Shown piece by piece: positions 26,160 to 39,300 of a DNA stretch of 64,000 bases. The notes under the pieces are model-generated. The model made no database searches, was not told the origin of the DNA, and saw only the letters and a list, made by a program, of their open reading frames with translations. The stretch is from NCBI RefSeq assembly GCF_037042905.1, contig NW_026974140.1, positions 18,216,001 to 18,280,000 of the forward strand, given 5' to 3'. The position numbers and the translations under genes were made by a program. Source of the stretch: Lytechinus pictus (taxonomy: Eukaryota > Echinodermata > Echinoidea > Temnopleuroida > Toxopneustidae). The first letter of the stretch is position 1; each line of letters opens with the position of its first letter.

Positions 26160-27345
26160 AGCACCAGCTGAAAAGGATGGTGAATTGGAAGACCAGAAAG
26201 TACAAGAGAGCGAAGCAGTCAAACTCCTGGGATGACTACAATTCTACAAAGCCTTTCAGCACCTGTGTTAACATGAGTTCAGGAGGGCTGAAAGAGACCG
26301 CCTCACTTCCTCCATCGTTGTCTTCGTTGATGAACTCGAAAACATCAAGAACCCTAAACCCTTCTGGAGATACATCAAGGCAAAGAGGAATGAAAGGAAT
26401 GGATTTCCCCCTCTTATGCAGGATGGAAAATTGGTAAAGGAAAGCAAGACAAAAGCAACTACCCTCTTGAAACAGTTAACATCAGTGTTTACAAGAGACC
26501 TGTCAAGCTGCATGCCTAAAATCAAGAGTTTTGACTGCTCTTACCGATCATAGTTGATGGATTTCATAAGCTGCTACAGAATGTTAACATCTATAATTTA
26601 AATTAAATCTATATTTAATGCAAAGAAGTGTTCCACCATGAGTATCGACAGCAAGTCGTCCTTCTACCAACTAGGTGACCATATCCTGCAGCATGTCCAA
26701 GATACATGCTACCTCGGAATTACCATCTCAGAGGACCTCAAGTGGGAGAAGCATGTTGCAATGTCTACCTAGAAGGCAAACTGGGTCTTAACCCTCCTTT
26801 GTAGGAATCTCCACTTCTTCCCTGCTGACGTCAAACGCACTGCCTATACTGCACTTGTAAGATCCCTTCTCGAGTATGGTGCAGGAGTATGGGTTCCATA
26901 CCTGCAAAAGGACACAAGCAGACTCAAAAGTGTCCAAAGGAGAGCAGTTCGCTTCATCAAAGGGAACTATGTGTCTAGAGATGAGAGTTTCATCACAAAC
27001 AAGCTAGCAGAACACCATCTCCCAAGCTTGAAGGAAAGAAGAAGGAACCTCAAACTCACCCTCTTCTTCAAAGAGGTCAAGGAGTTGGTGCCAGCTCTCC
27101 CAATCCAAAATTTTGCTCAACCTATAAAATCCAAACAACGTATCCATGCCAAACAATTTGAAAACTGTGATACTACAAATATTATAGATAGGCAAGTGCT
27201 ACAATCTAATCAGAGCACGAACTGAACAATACAGGAACTCCTTCCCATCCACCATCATTGAGTGGAATCACCTGAGTGACGCTGTCATCAACTCAACATT
27301 GACAAGCTCATTCAAGAAGGCCATTAACAGAACCTTCTAATCCTC
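26160..27345 (+). pseudogene. Decayed non-LTR retrotransposon (Jockey/CR1-like) fragment
   Basis: Two pieces of one LINE polyprotein can be read on the plus strand. At about 26330-26515 a frame gives LENIKNPKPFWRYIKAKRNE and LLKQLTSVFTRDLSS, typical of the linker before the reverse transcriptase. At about 26640-27160 another gives TCYLGITISEDLKWEKHV, RSLLEYGAGVWVPYLQKDTS and RLKSVQRRAVRFIKGNY, typical of the C-terminal end. The catalytic core between them is missing, and there is an in-frame stop (TAG at about 26770). It is a dead, internally deleted copy, not a host gene. Confidence 0.85.
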
Positions 27346-27419
27346 ACTCCACCCTCTCTCACCCGATGCGTTTATGCCCAGGAGGGCCCCGCATCGTATA
27401 CATCCAGACCCTGATCCAA

Positions 27420-28359
27420 TTTCTGACATTTTGGAGCCAACGTAGTTTAGCAGAACAGAAGTAAGCTAGACCAAATACACCAACCGCCACCCCGATAACC
27501 AACTTGCCTGATTACCCTCAATCCCATGCCATTCTCTAACCAGGTCTTAACCCTCCACCACTCCACACAGAGAGAGATCATGACACACCCCTCCTCCGCT
27601 CAAGATTACACAACCCAAAACACCTGACAAAGAGTAACAAAACATATCATTAAAACATAAATACAGACGAAAATGATAAAGTATTGTTGGCAGATCATTG
27701 AAACAATATAAAAACAAGTTGAAAGATAAGTGAATGGGAAACAGGAGTGCACTATAAAGCCATGAGGAGACTTTATAAAATACGAACACCCAGAGTAAAT
27801 TGATTCTTAAAATTGCGATTTGTAGATGCGGCAAGTACCAAGTCTATCTTATGTCTAATTTCCGATGTACGAATCATACTCAAGTTCCTTCAGAATTACC
27901 TAAAGTTGTCAAATTTTAGGTTTAAAAACATTCTGGAGCAGAGGTGATCAAATTCTAAGGTCATGAATAGTGTCTCGATTAGTCCATGGACAGCCTAGTG
28001 TACTAGCAAGGTCTATGCACCTTAGATCCTCATTGGAATGAAAGCAAATTAGCAAAATCTTTATGAGCCGAGATTTTCTGAATTAAAATTCATCAAGACT
28101 ATTGTGATTGTTAATTTGAACAAGTGTGTAAAAGTCAAAATATAAAATTGTCAAAACTGTTTGAATATCAAGACAAGATTAACTGATTGTAGACAAACAA
28201 AGAATTTTATTTCTAAAGATATTGATGACTGCATTTGGAACTTTCGCTTGTGATTTAAATCTTTAGAGAAACTAGTCACATTTTTAAAGGAAAAACCATT
28301 AATTGCTTTAATTTTTTTTCTTTCAACAGTATTTAAAATAGATAATTTTCAGTGTGGTT
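27420..28359. other. Intergenic, no gene seen
   Basis: AT-rich sequence after the LINE fragment; no recognisable ORF, RNA gene or clear element ends were seen. Confidence 0.45.
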
Positions 28360-28442
28360 AAAAAAATTCTTATCAATCACACAAAATGAGCACATACAAC
28401 CATTGTATGTGCTCATTTTGTGTGATTGATAAGAATTTTTTT
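28360..28442. repeat. Perfect inverted repeat, 40-bp arms, 3-bp spacer
   Basis: Positions 28360-28399 are the exact reverse complement of 28403-28442, with only CCA between. The tip reads GAGCACATACAA/CCA/TTGTATGTGCTC and the outer ends are a run of seven A and a run of seven T. It lies about 0.5 kb upstream of JPT coding exon 1 and encodes no protein. Confidence 0.9.
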
Positions 28443-28911
28443 TCAATCACATCCAAATTTACCCCTAAATTCATGTTTGAATTTTTTCCCAGCATTTCCC
28501 AAAGGTCCTTTTAAATTTGCCATAATGGTTATGTATGGTCAAAAAGTGGACAAAATGGTTATAAATAATGAGTGATTCTCCCATCATATGTCTGTCAACA
28601 CTGTATCTTTGTTAGCTAGAAATCAACTCAACATTGATTTTTTTTTTTGGGGGGTGGGACCTCCTTAACCCTAAAACATTGGGGGAGGGGTAGGATCACC
28701 CCCAATATTTTCCATGACCATTCTGCTGCACAATTTTTTTTTATAGCAGAACTCTCTAACTTTTACTTCCAAGTAATGTGCATCTTTTGAAACCAAATTT
28801 GTGATTCCGGGGTACAAAGTCAATGCGAATAAAGTTTTCTCACCTTGTTCACAAATCCAAAAATTAACTCCCCGTATTAATTGCATGTTCTTTTTCTTTT
28901 ATCCTCATCAG

Positions 28912-31900
28912 ATCTATCAAACACACAAATTCAAGATGACTACTACTGTGATGTTCAGTGGAAAAGAGGGCAAGAACACATCAAAGTAAGTGCATATTGG
29001 GTTTTTAACTAGATGTACATGTAGATCTGCACTGAACCTTTTCCTACTCTAAGCAAACTTTTCTTTCAATTTAAAGCCTTGATTTCTGTTAGTACAATAT
29101 ACAATGAAAATTAGAACTATTGGTGCATGTAGACTTAACATTGACAAACATTGTTATTTTTACCAACTTGCTAAGATATTCCAATATTGATCATGTACGT
29201 TTTCATTCCTGTGTGCAACATTTCATAGGGCAAAAAACATAATGTGGTGCCTGAAAAAAAAGAAAATCAGGAAAACGATGTTGGGTTATATTTTTAGGTA
29301 ATAATTTCAGCTTTATATAATCTTATGTTTTCTTCTGAAGATAAAAGTAAGTCTGATGGTAGGGTTGATTTTATTTTATTAATGTGAAGATTTTAATTGT
29401 CTTATGATAAGGGACCCATGATTTGAGTCATGCATATGCTAGTTGGTTTTCTACATGCTCTTTAGCATACAATTTGTTGCTTAACAGTAGCTCATGCTTA
29501 ATATTTTTTTAACAAAAATATACAAAAAGCAATTAAAATACCCTTTTCATCTTTTATTATTTAAGAAGAAACCATTGTATTCATCTTCACAGTGGAATAG
29601 ATACATGTGCATGTACAATCATTTGATAACATCTTATAAATCTTTGAGCCCACCATTTACAAAGGAGTTTTGTCATTCAATTAGATATTGATCTATTACC
29701 AAGCAGTCAAGGTCATTTTAACCATGATATTGTTTATTCTTGCATTTCAATCAGAGGAAATGAAACCCCCTTGTTTGTCCTGTCTGCTCATATGTGAATG
29801 AATCATCAATTAAATTATGAACTTTAGACAACCTAATCTGTTCACATACATTCATACTACATGCATACTGTACATCAGTACATGAGTACATGCACTCGTG
29901 CTGAGTTTGATTAAAGGCTGTTTCCAACCCAGCAACCAGCTGATCTAAATAAGAAGAGAAAAATTAGACAAATGAAGAAATTTTCGTAAAAAATCAATTA
30001 ATAGGGCCCCTCTCCATGAAATCACTTTGCTCACACAAATGCGAAGTTTGACTTTGTGATTTCATTTAGATGAGAGTAATTGTGCATTACACTGCATTGC
30101 TTATTGCATACATTGTTTACTTTACAGATTTGTGCATATATGTTATATAGTTGGGAGCAGCAGGTTTTGTACATAGCCTCGATGGGAAATTAGGCAGATT
30201 TGGCTTGTTTCTTTCCTTATGATCTGATTTTGCAGGGCCAAACCATGCAGGCCAAAGTTATGTGGTTTTAACCCTATCTCGGCCGGGGGGGGGGGGGGGG
30301 CTCAACTAGTCGCGCAATATTTTGACTACGCCACTCGCTGACTTTTTACAAGTCTTGCGCATCTTTGGGTCCAAATTTGTGATGCCCGGGTATGCGGTAT
30401 AAAGTACAAGTCCGACCCAAAATTGCTGACAACCATGATTTCATGTCCAAAATCAATGGAATTTGTGATTTCAACAAAAAATTATAAATGTATCATTATA
30501 TTTAGTTTTGCTGGTCAATGATCTCAAAAGAGTCCCTTGACAAAGCTCATCAAAAAAAAACAATGAAAAAAAAGTAAAAAAACAGAAATACATATGTACA
30601 TAAGATATAAGAAATTGCAAAAAATAATATAACACCTAAGAAATTGGTCTGTTATCGTAATTTTTTTCATGTACATCTGCTAAGAACTCCACAAAGAGTA
30701 TCTACACCAAAAGCAGCTTTAGAAAGGGAGTTAGAGGAAAAAGTATGATTTTGCATACTAATTACGCATAAATTAGCATGATAAATTAATCACAATTTGC
30801 ATAAAATAAATTACTATACAAGTTTGTAGATTATTTCCCAGACAACCTGCGTACCAATTGTTGGCGCGGTCGACAACCAAAATATTGAGGGGGGCTTCAC
30901 AGCCCCCCCCCCCTCCCCTGCCAGCCATATGATCTCCCAAATTACTCCAGCCTAGGTAGGGTAAATGTGTCGATAATAGCTATTGGTTAAAACTAGGTAC
31001 ACGTATATAATATTATGTTTACTAGAAAGGAAGAGAAATGTATATACATAACTTTAAACTTCAAACAAAAAATAAGGCCTGAAAGTCATTAAAATTGCTG
31101 TTATGATGAAACTTGTACGGTACTTGTACGGGGGGGGGGGGGGGGCTCAACTATTCGCGCAATATTTTGACTACGCCACTCGCTGACTTTTTACAAGTCT
31201 TGCGCATCTTTGGGTCCAAATTTGTGATGCCCGGGTATGCGGTATAAAGTACAAGTCCGACCCAAAATTGCTGACAACCATGATTTCATGTCCAAAATCA
31301 ATGGAATTTGTACGGGGGGGGGGGGGGGGCTCAACTATTCGCGCAATATTTTGACTACGCCACTCGCTGACTTTTTACAAGTCTTGCGCATCTTTGGGTC
31401 CAAATTTGTGATGCCCGGGTATGCGGTATAAAGTACAAGTCCGACCCAAAATTGCTGACAACCATGATTTCATGTCCAAAATCAATGGAATTTGTGATTT
31501 CAACAAAAAATTATAAATGTATCATTATATTTAGTTTTGCTGGTCAATGATCTCAAAAGAGTCCCTTGACAAAGCTCATCAAAAAAAAACAATGAAAAAA
31601 AAGTAAAAAAACAGAAATACATATGTACATAAGATATAAGAAATTGCAAAAAATAATATAACACCTAAGAAATTGGTCTGTTATCGTAATTTTTTTCATG
31701 TACATCTGCTAAGAACTCCACAAAGAGTATCTACACCAAAAGCAGCTTTAGAAAGGGAGTTAGAGGAAAAAGTATGATTTTGCATACTAATTACGCATAA
31801 ATTAGCATGATAAATTAATCACAATTTGCATAAAATAAATTACTATACAAGTTTGTAGATTATTTCCCAGACAACCTGCGTACCAATTGTTGGCGCGGTC

Positions 31901-34900
31901 GACAACCAAAATATTGAGGGGGGCTTCACAGCCCCCCCCCCTCCCCTGCCAGCCATATGATCTCCCAAATTACTCCAGCCTAGGTAGGGTAAATGTGTCG
32001 ATAATAGCTATTGGTTAAAACTAGGTACACGTATATAATATTATGTTTACTAGAAAGGAAGAGAAATGTATATACATAACTTTAAACTTCAAACAAAAAA
32101 TAAGGCCTGAAAGTCATTAAAATTGCTGTTATGATGAAACTTGTACGGTACTTGTACGGGGGGGGGGGGGCTCAACTATTCGCGCAATATTTTGACTACG
32201 CCACTCGCTGACTTTTTACAAGTCTTGCGCATCTTTGGGTCCAAATTTGTGATGCCCGGGTATGCGGTATAAAGTACAAGTCCGACCCAAAATTGCTGAC
32301 AACCATGATTTCATGTCCAAAATCAATGGAATTTGTACGGGGGGGGGGGGGGGCTCAACTATTCGCGCAATATTTTGACTACGCCACTCGCTGACTTTTT
32401 ACAAGTCTTGCGCATCTTTGGGTCCAAATTTGTGATGCCCGGGTATGCGGTATAAAGTACAAGTCCGACCCAAAATTGCTGACAACCATGATTTCATGTC
32501 CAAAATCAATGGAATTTGTGATTTCAACAAAAAATTATAAATGTATCATTATATTTAGTTTTGCTGGTCAATGATCTCAAAAGAGTCCCTTGACAAAGCT
32601 CATCAAAAAAAAACAATGAAAAAAAAGTAAAAAAACAGAAATACATATGTACATAAGATATAAGAAATTGCAAAAAATAATATAACACCTAAGAAATTGG
32701 TCTGTTATCGTAATTTTTTTCATGTACATCTGCTAAGAACTCCACAAAGAGTATCTACACCAAAAGCAGCTTTAGAAAGGGAGTTAGAGGAAAAAGTATG
32801 ATTTTGCATACTAATTACGCATAAATTAGCATGATAAATTAATCACAATTTGCATAAAATAAATTACTATACAAGTTTGTAGATTATTTCCCAGACAACC
32901 TGCGTACCAATTGTTGGCGCGGTCGACAACCAAAATATTGAGGGGGGCTTCACAGCCCCCCCCCCCCTCCCCTGCCAGCCATATGATCTCCCAAATTACT
33001 CCAGCCTAGGTAGGGTAAATGTGTCGATAATAGCTATTGGTTAAAACTAGGTACACGTACATAATATTATGTTTACTAGAAAGGAAGAGAAATGTATATA
33101 CATAACTTTAAACTTCAAACAAAAAATAAGGCCTGAAAGTCATTAAAATTGCTGTTATGATGAAACTTGTATGGTACTTGTACCTCAAATTTACCATTGA
33201 ATGCTTTGCATTTCAGAGTTTTAGCCCCACCCGGTGGAAAGACTAGTGTTAGTCTGTTTGGAGGGTATGGTGAAGATCCAACTCCTGCTCAACCAAAAAA
33301 TCAGAGACAGAGCAACCCTCCTTTTGCTTCTGCTGACATGACTCCTCCTGCTCCAGCCCAAAATCAGAGAAAGAGCAATATTGTCTTTGGTTCCGAAGAG
33401 AGTCCTGCTCCAGCCCAAAACCAAAGGAAGGCCCCTTCTCAGTCTCCATTTGCTCAAGATAGTCCTCCCGAGACCACTGGTCAAAGGAAAGCACCAAGTC
33501 AATCACCATTTGCTCAAGATTATCCTAGTGGTCAAGCAGCCCAGAGGAGAGCACCTAGTCAAGCTCCGTTTGCTCAGGATTCTACTGGACCAGCTAAACC
33601 TTTCAAACCAGTCTGTGAGTAACATAGTTTGTTCTTACTGTCTTGTCTGCATAGCAGGCCCCTTCGCATAAAAGTTACTATTATGGTAACTTTGCCATCC
33701 AATGGTTACTACCATGGTAACGATGCTCAACATTTAATCAAAATCAAGGTTTTAATACCATTGCAAAAGTTACTATAATGGTTACTATTATGCAACAGGG
33801 GCCCAAGAGCGAGACAAAGGCACCACTTTTCTAATAGCTGTGGTTGCGGTGTCACCAACATCAAAATCTTAACCAAAATTAAGTTTTTCAATTTGTCTTT
33901 ATAACTTTAAAAGTATACGGGCCTATCTTATGAAAGATGGATTTAAATTTCAAAGGTATTAAGTTTCACTTCTCATTTGACATTCTCAGGTCACATGATT
34001 AAGGTCAATGGTCATAGGGTTAATGAACTTTGACCATGTTGTGTCAATATTGCAATTTAACAAATTTTAAGATTGTGAATTTTCAAGATAATTTGAAAGT
34101 ATGATTTCTTTAAGTCAAGATAGTATTAGCAATTGGATAAATGTAATTTAAGGTCACTAGGCTAAGATCAGTGGCCATTTGCAGTCAATAAAATTTGACA
34201 AAGTTGGCGGAGTACAGCAAGTCTGCATATGCCGACTTAACCCAAGACAAGACCACACTGTCATTAGCATTAAAAACTTGATCAAAGGCAAAGAATTTGA
34301 ATTTTCAAGATAGTATTGTGCAGGTGTGAAAATTTAATTTAATATTATGTGTGTTTCATGATTATCTGTTTTTAAGTGAGTAGGATTTCAAGTCATGGGG
34401 TCATGATCATGATCATTATTTAAAAAAAAACCTTTGATAAAATTTAATGAAAACTTGCGTGAGGTGGTTATAGGATATGACAAATGAAATGTAAAGAAAA
34501 GGGGTGAAAAGTTTGTACTTTGTAGGAAAAAATATAGTATCTCGGAGATCCATGTACTACTTGGGCTCTATGCAGTGGCACGATAAGTCAAAAAATTGAG
34601 GGGGCCAAACATGATGCATGCAGTAAAATTTCTAGATCGCTATGACATTCTTAATTCAAAAAGGTGATTTTGTGTTTTTACAATATATTTTGAAGATATA
34701 CAATATTACACCTTTTTTCCATTCCTTTTCTTTTTCTTGGTTTTTTTTTTTCTTGTATATGTATATGTATATACGCTTTTTTCCCTAAGAGTGTACTCAA
34801 ACAATGTGTACATTATTTTCATACAGTCTCCTTATAAAATTCTCATATTTTTAATGTTACAGCTACTTTCAGCCTATCTGGTTCACCCAGTGCTGCCCAG

Positions 34901-35014
34901 CAACAACAGCAAACACAAAATGCTTCTTCTCGTCAAGAACCAAACAACCCAGACAACAAGACAAGCATCAAGATCGCAAACCCTCCTGGCGGTCGATCAA
35001 GCATCCAGTTTTAA
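28912..35014 (+). CDS. Jupiter microtubule-associated homolog (JPT1/JPT2 family), 199 aa
   Basis: The three coding exons are 28936-28985 (inside an exon starting at 28912 after CTTTTATCCTCATCAG), 33217-33614 and 34863-35014, with stop TAA at 35012. Phases agree and the product is 199 residues. The N-terminus is MTTTVMFSGKEGKNTSK, followed by VLAPPGGKTSVSLFGG, and the C-terminus is ANPPGGRSSIQF. A threonine-rich start and PPGG-S motifs at both ends are the family signature. The middle holds a run of related segments (QRKSNIVFG, then three versions of APSQSPFAQD) and a short Q stretch. Family members are small, disordered and associated with microtubules and growth signalling; this is family knowledge. 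Vertebrates have two paralogues, so I do not assign the symbol as 1 or 2. Intron 1 carries a large tandem array ending about 33 bp before exon 2. A 5' UTR exon must exist upstream but was not found. Confidence 0.9.
30285..33183 (+). repeat. Composite tandem array in JPT intron 1, units headed by G-runs
   Basis: Five units each start with a run of 13-16 G followed by CTCAACTA: at 30301, 31146, 31330, 32171 and 32354. Long units (~841-845 bp) alternate with short ones (~184 bp) that copy only the first part of a long unit. This gives a composite period of about 1025-1029 bp. Copies are nearly identical. Each long unit also holds GGGGGGCTTCACAGCC followed by a C-run. The last copy ends just before the exon 2 acceptor. 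Confidence 0.9.
33656..33804. repeat. Foldback repeat in JPT intron 2
   Basis: Same family as 9819-9976: GCATAAAAGTTACTATTATG at the left, TTACTATTATGCAACAGG at the right, with GGTAACTTTGCCATCCAATG inside. Confidence 0.65.
33900..34320 (-). repeat. Degraded minisatellite element in JPT intron 2
   Basis: Reverse-strand relics of the CRAMP1-intron minisatellite are visible: CAGGTCACATGATTAAGGTC, GGTTAATGAACTTTGACC, and an upstream TTAACCAAAATTAAG remnant. It is heavily diverged and only roughly bounded. Confidence 0.45.
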
Positions 35015-36291
35015 CCTGATAGTTCTGAGACAGATCCTTCCTTCTACTTTGATCATGAGGTAGAATAGATAGAACACATTCTCTTACAGATATTGACTTG
35101 TTGACAGTATACTTATACCTTCATTCCAATATGGGCACAGCTTCAACATAATGGTGTAAATCTAGTAAACAAATCAATGAACATGTACTGGTGAATGATA
35201 ATGAAGTGAATATTTTACACCCTTTATATGCTGTTGAACTAATTAGGTGACATTTAGCTTTCTTTTCTCAATATTGCACAATTTACTAAACGTTGACATT
35301 GATTGAAAAGTGCTAGATATATTCACATGTAGAAATTACAATGTAGGATAAGCTTGAAAATATTTTTTAAAGACAGATTTTAGTTTTAATTCGACTGTAT
35401 TTCATGATCGAAGCAGAATGTAAGTAAACTAAGTTTCATTTTACACTAAGCTTTATGATGATATATTTGACTTGAAACTAAAACTAGTCGTTTTCTTCCA
35501 GTTTCCAAAAAGCAACATTTTTTATTGAATTCTGAAGAGGAAATCATTTACATTCCGGCCTTTTTCTACCGAATTTTGATAAGCTGTTTGGTGATTTTCT
35601 TGAGGAAAGATTTTTTTTTTCATTTGCTTGTTTGTTGCCATTTATTCCTCTTTTTTTTTTTATTATTCAAACTGATTTACCATTGTACAAATTGAACTGA
35701 GTGCTTGGGAGGTTCAGAGAATTGAGAATGTGAAGGGATATTAGCCTGTTGTCTGTGATGTGATAAAACAATATACTAAGTCTGAGTCTGTCATGTAGAA
35801 GCTACTAAATTAATCTGATGTGATAGGATTCCTGCAACATTGTTTTCCTGTTCTGGTGTTCCGACAAAACAAATGACAGTAGCACAATTTATACTGATAA
35901 ATTCTGTTTTGAGAGTAAAACTTTGTTATTCTGTACATGTTTAGCTCTCTCATAATACTGACAATCAAATCAAACCTTGTATCAAGGAAATCTAAATTAT
36001 ATGGAAGTTGGATGGCATTGTGAAGTTCTTCGTATTCTTGAATGGGCTTGTCTGTGTCTTCACATCTTCCACGAACACTGGTTTGAGAGGAAGTGAATTA
36101 GTACTTGGGTATCTAGTTTAGCATCACTGAAATGAGCATGATATTGCAGGAGATATGCCTGGCATATCATTACATATATTCAGATTTATGTAATGCATTG
36201 ATGATTTAAGAGGATTAGGTGAAAAGAAAAACTTTTAACATTAAATAACAGGCTGATTTGATACAAACAGGGGTCTCTTTATGAATTTCAA

Positions 36292-36297
36292 AATAAA
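36292..36297 (+). terminator. Candidate JPT polyadenylation signal (AATAAA)
   Basis: A canonical AATAAA lies about 1.28 kb after the JPT stop, in AT-rich sequence consistent with a 3' UTR. Other weaker candidates exist nearby, so the true end is not fixed. Confidence 0.4.
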
Positions 36298-36319
36298 GTG
36301 ATGTTAGTCTATGTATATT

Positions 36320-39300
36320 TGTTTTATTGTATTGTATTATTTATTTTCAAAGATATGAGGAATGTGAAGGAATTTAAATATTTGCAAAGAACAAATTGAT
36401 ATTCAATGAAATCCAAATTCTTGAATATTTGAATGCCATTTGATAATTAGATATATAGTATTAAACATTATCTAAATAGTGAAATTTTATTTAAAAATGA
36501 ATAAATGAATTCTTTATCATCTAATATAAGATATAAAGTAGATAATATTACTACTTAGCGTCATATAAGTGTTTGGTTTTCAATAGCTTTTTCATGTGGC
36601 ATATACTTAATGTGGTTTGATTTAAATTTACCTTTGCATGTTATTAATTTGTTCATTAAAGATTTGGATAGTGTAATTATTTTTATAGAATAAGCTATTA
36701 TTATCAAGCATGCTTATCACATTGCACAGAATTATGTATGTATGCATAGAGGGTAGGAGGGACAATATGTAGTAATTTCCTTATTTTCTTTGAGATAGAA
36801 TATACTATGATTACAAAATATCTTAAAACATGATGCCGTACATGTTATTTAGGAGAAACTATGGATGGATTGATTATGTAACTTATGCTCCGGTCGCACC
36901 GGTATGAGTTGCTGTGTATTCTCACACGCAAACAAACACAGGCATTCCTATTAAGTGCAGTCACATTAACTATAACACAGAGGCCTGCATTGTGGCTTGG
37001 CTTTAATTCTTAAACTGTTGTAGTGAAGTGAAATCTAAAATTGCTGCTTTCTGGAGCTCATGTTGCTGTATTTCATGCATGATTTACATATACCTGGCTT
37101 GAGCGTGGTCTCGCTCACTTGATTGTAGATATTGTTGCGCCTTTGCTCGTATATTGCTGCTGCAGTAGCCATTGTGATTTAGCAGGCTACATTCAGATAC
37201 CAGCTGGTATGTCATACATTGTAGCTACAGTTAGGTATGCAATATTATGAATGTTAGAGTACAATGTGCATTTCAGGCTTGATTTGTTCACTGCATTTAT
37301 AGAGCACAGCATAATACTACTTGCTATGCAGACATGTGAGCTAGGCTTGGTAGTCTTTATTATTAAAGGCCACCCCACACCTTACGATTGGTCTGCAACC
37401 CGATTTTGGAATTAAACGTTGTCAAAATGTATGCGAATACTGATACATGGAATATCTGATTCTTAAGTTGTAAATCATTGTATGAATACTTATGTTAAAA
37501 TCTGTGACTATATTACCATCCTTACTAGAATAAAAAGAAAGTGAATTGGAAATCAAGTCGTAATGACGTCATAGTAATCGTAAGATTGGCTATGATTTGA
37601 AACCAATTTGATCTTTACTCCAAAATAATGGCTTGCAATCCTACAAAATTGTTAAATTAGTATTCTTACAGTTAATTTGAATCTCAAATAAAAAAAATGA
37701 GATTTGTTCCAAAATCGGATCGTGGACCATTCGTAAGGTGTGCGGTGGCCTTTACATGGTTCATCTTGTAGATCTGGTGTGCAATGTATGAATACATACT
37801 ATTTTAACTCTTCTTCATGTTTACAACATCACATCAATTTGGCGAATATACATCATTACTTGAATAAGAAGATTTCAGGTTTCAACAGCTTTGTGCAATA
37901 TGCTGCTGAAAGAAACTCTTAATTTATTAGCACAATCATGATTACATTAAATCAATTATTATATTACAAGTTGCATTGGCATGAAACATTAATAGAGAAG
38001 TGTACTTAACAATTTCTTCTATATAGAAGAATGTCTTCACACCACTCCATATGCAGTGACAAGTTCAGTTGCGCAATATTAAATGTTTTCTTTGATGGAG
38101 TATATGATATCGTCTGAAAGTGTTGATGAATATGTACATGTATTCATGCAAACAAATACAAAAATAGAATTTTAAGTAAATATAAGCTTCTAGCACCCCT
38201 CAGTTCATGACAATAAAAGTCTAGAGTTATCGGAATAAACAAATGTACAAGTCATGGTCTCAATTTGGGACATTTGTTTGATACCTTTGTTAACAATTTT
38301 AATAGTACAGCATGGGTTGTTTTTGATAGTCAGAAGTATTTGTTCTTGAACCTGCAAAAATCTGTGTATTAAAATAATTAACCAAATTCAATCATACGAA
38401 TTTGTGTAACAATGTTGCCATCGATATAGCACTTGTTATTTTTAAGTGTTGGAATATTGCATCTGTCAACTAACTACCGGTACACAACCTTCTGTCACTG
38501 AAATTATTTCAAATATTAAGCACTTTGATGTGATGTTCAGCAGATGAACTTGGTTTTTTCTATTCAGTGATTTCTCTTCTGAAGAAAGGTATTAACTTAA
38601 AATTTGTCATGAAAATTGCATATTGCAGATGTGTATGTGAGCAACTTATGGTAAGTTTAACCACATACATACAGGAGGTCATTGGTTCATGGCCATTACT
38701 CACAAACGCATGATTCTATATGCACATGTGTAATCAAATTATGCATGAGCTAAATCACTTGCTACATTGCATCAGTTGTGGGAAGTTTATTTACTGACCT
38801 TGCATTAATTGTCAGGAGGCCACAGATTAAAAAATAATACCGTTATCCTACAAAACTGGCCAGAATGTGCAAAAAAATTTGTTTTTCATTTTCTGAAATA
38901 TTCAGTTGTCAGCTTTATTGAGTGTTAGGAGCTTGTAACGTTTTGAATTTCATTTCCACACAAATATCAATATTTGAATCTATACAGATTTTTGTCAATT
39001 TTTTCCTTTGCTTCGTGAATTTTTAGTATCTAGCACAACCCTTGTGCATACTGTGTGTGAATATCTTTTCCAGACTGGATTGACGTATCATTTCGACTAT
39101 TTCTATTTATTGCAATGTTCCATACATTTGTACTTTTCTGTGTCAGTTTATTTGATGTGTATAACCTATGTGGGGATATCAGCCTAAGTGAGCTCTGGAT
39201 AACATACATCAATGTTAATGTATAACAAAATGGTGTTAACTATATGGCATAATTTTGCTTGTCACGTCTTGAGGGATAACTTTGCACAGATTCACCCATG

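Noticed and set aside
30285-33183. CRISPR-like array
   Set aside because: Units are hundreds of bases long with no short repeat/spacer pattern, and the window is eukaryotic.
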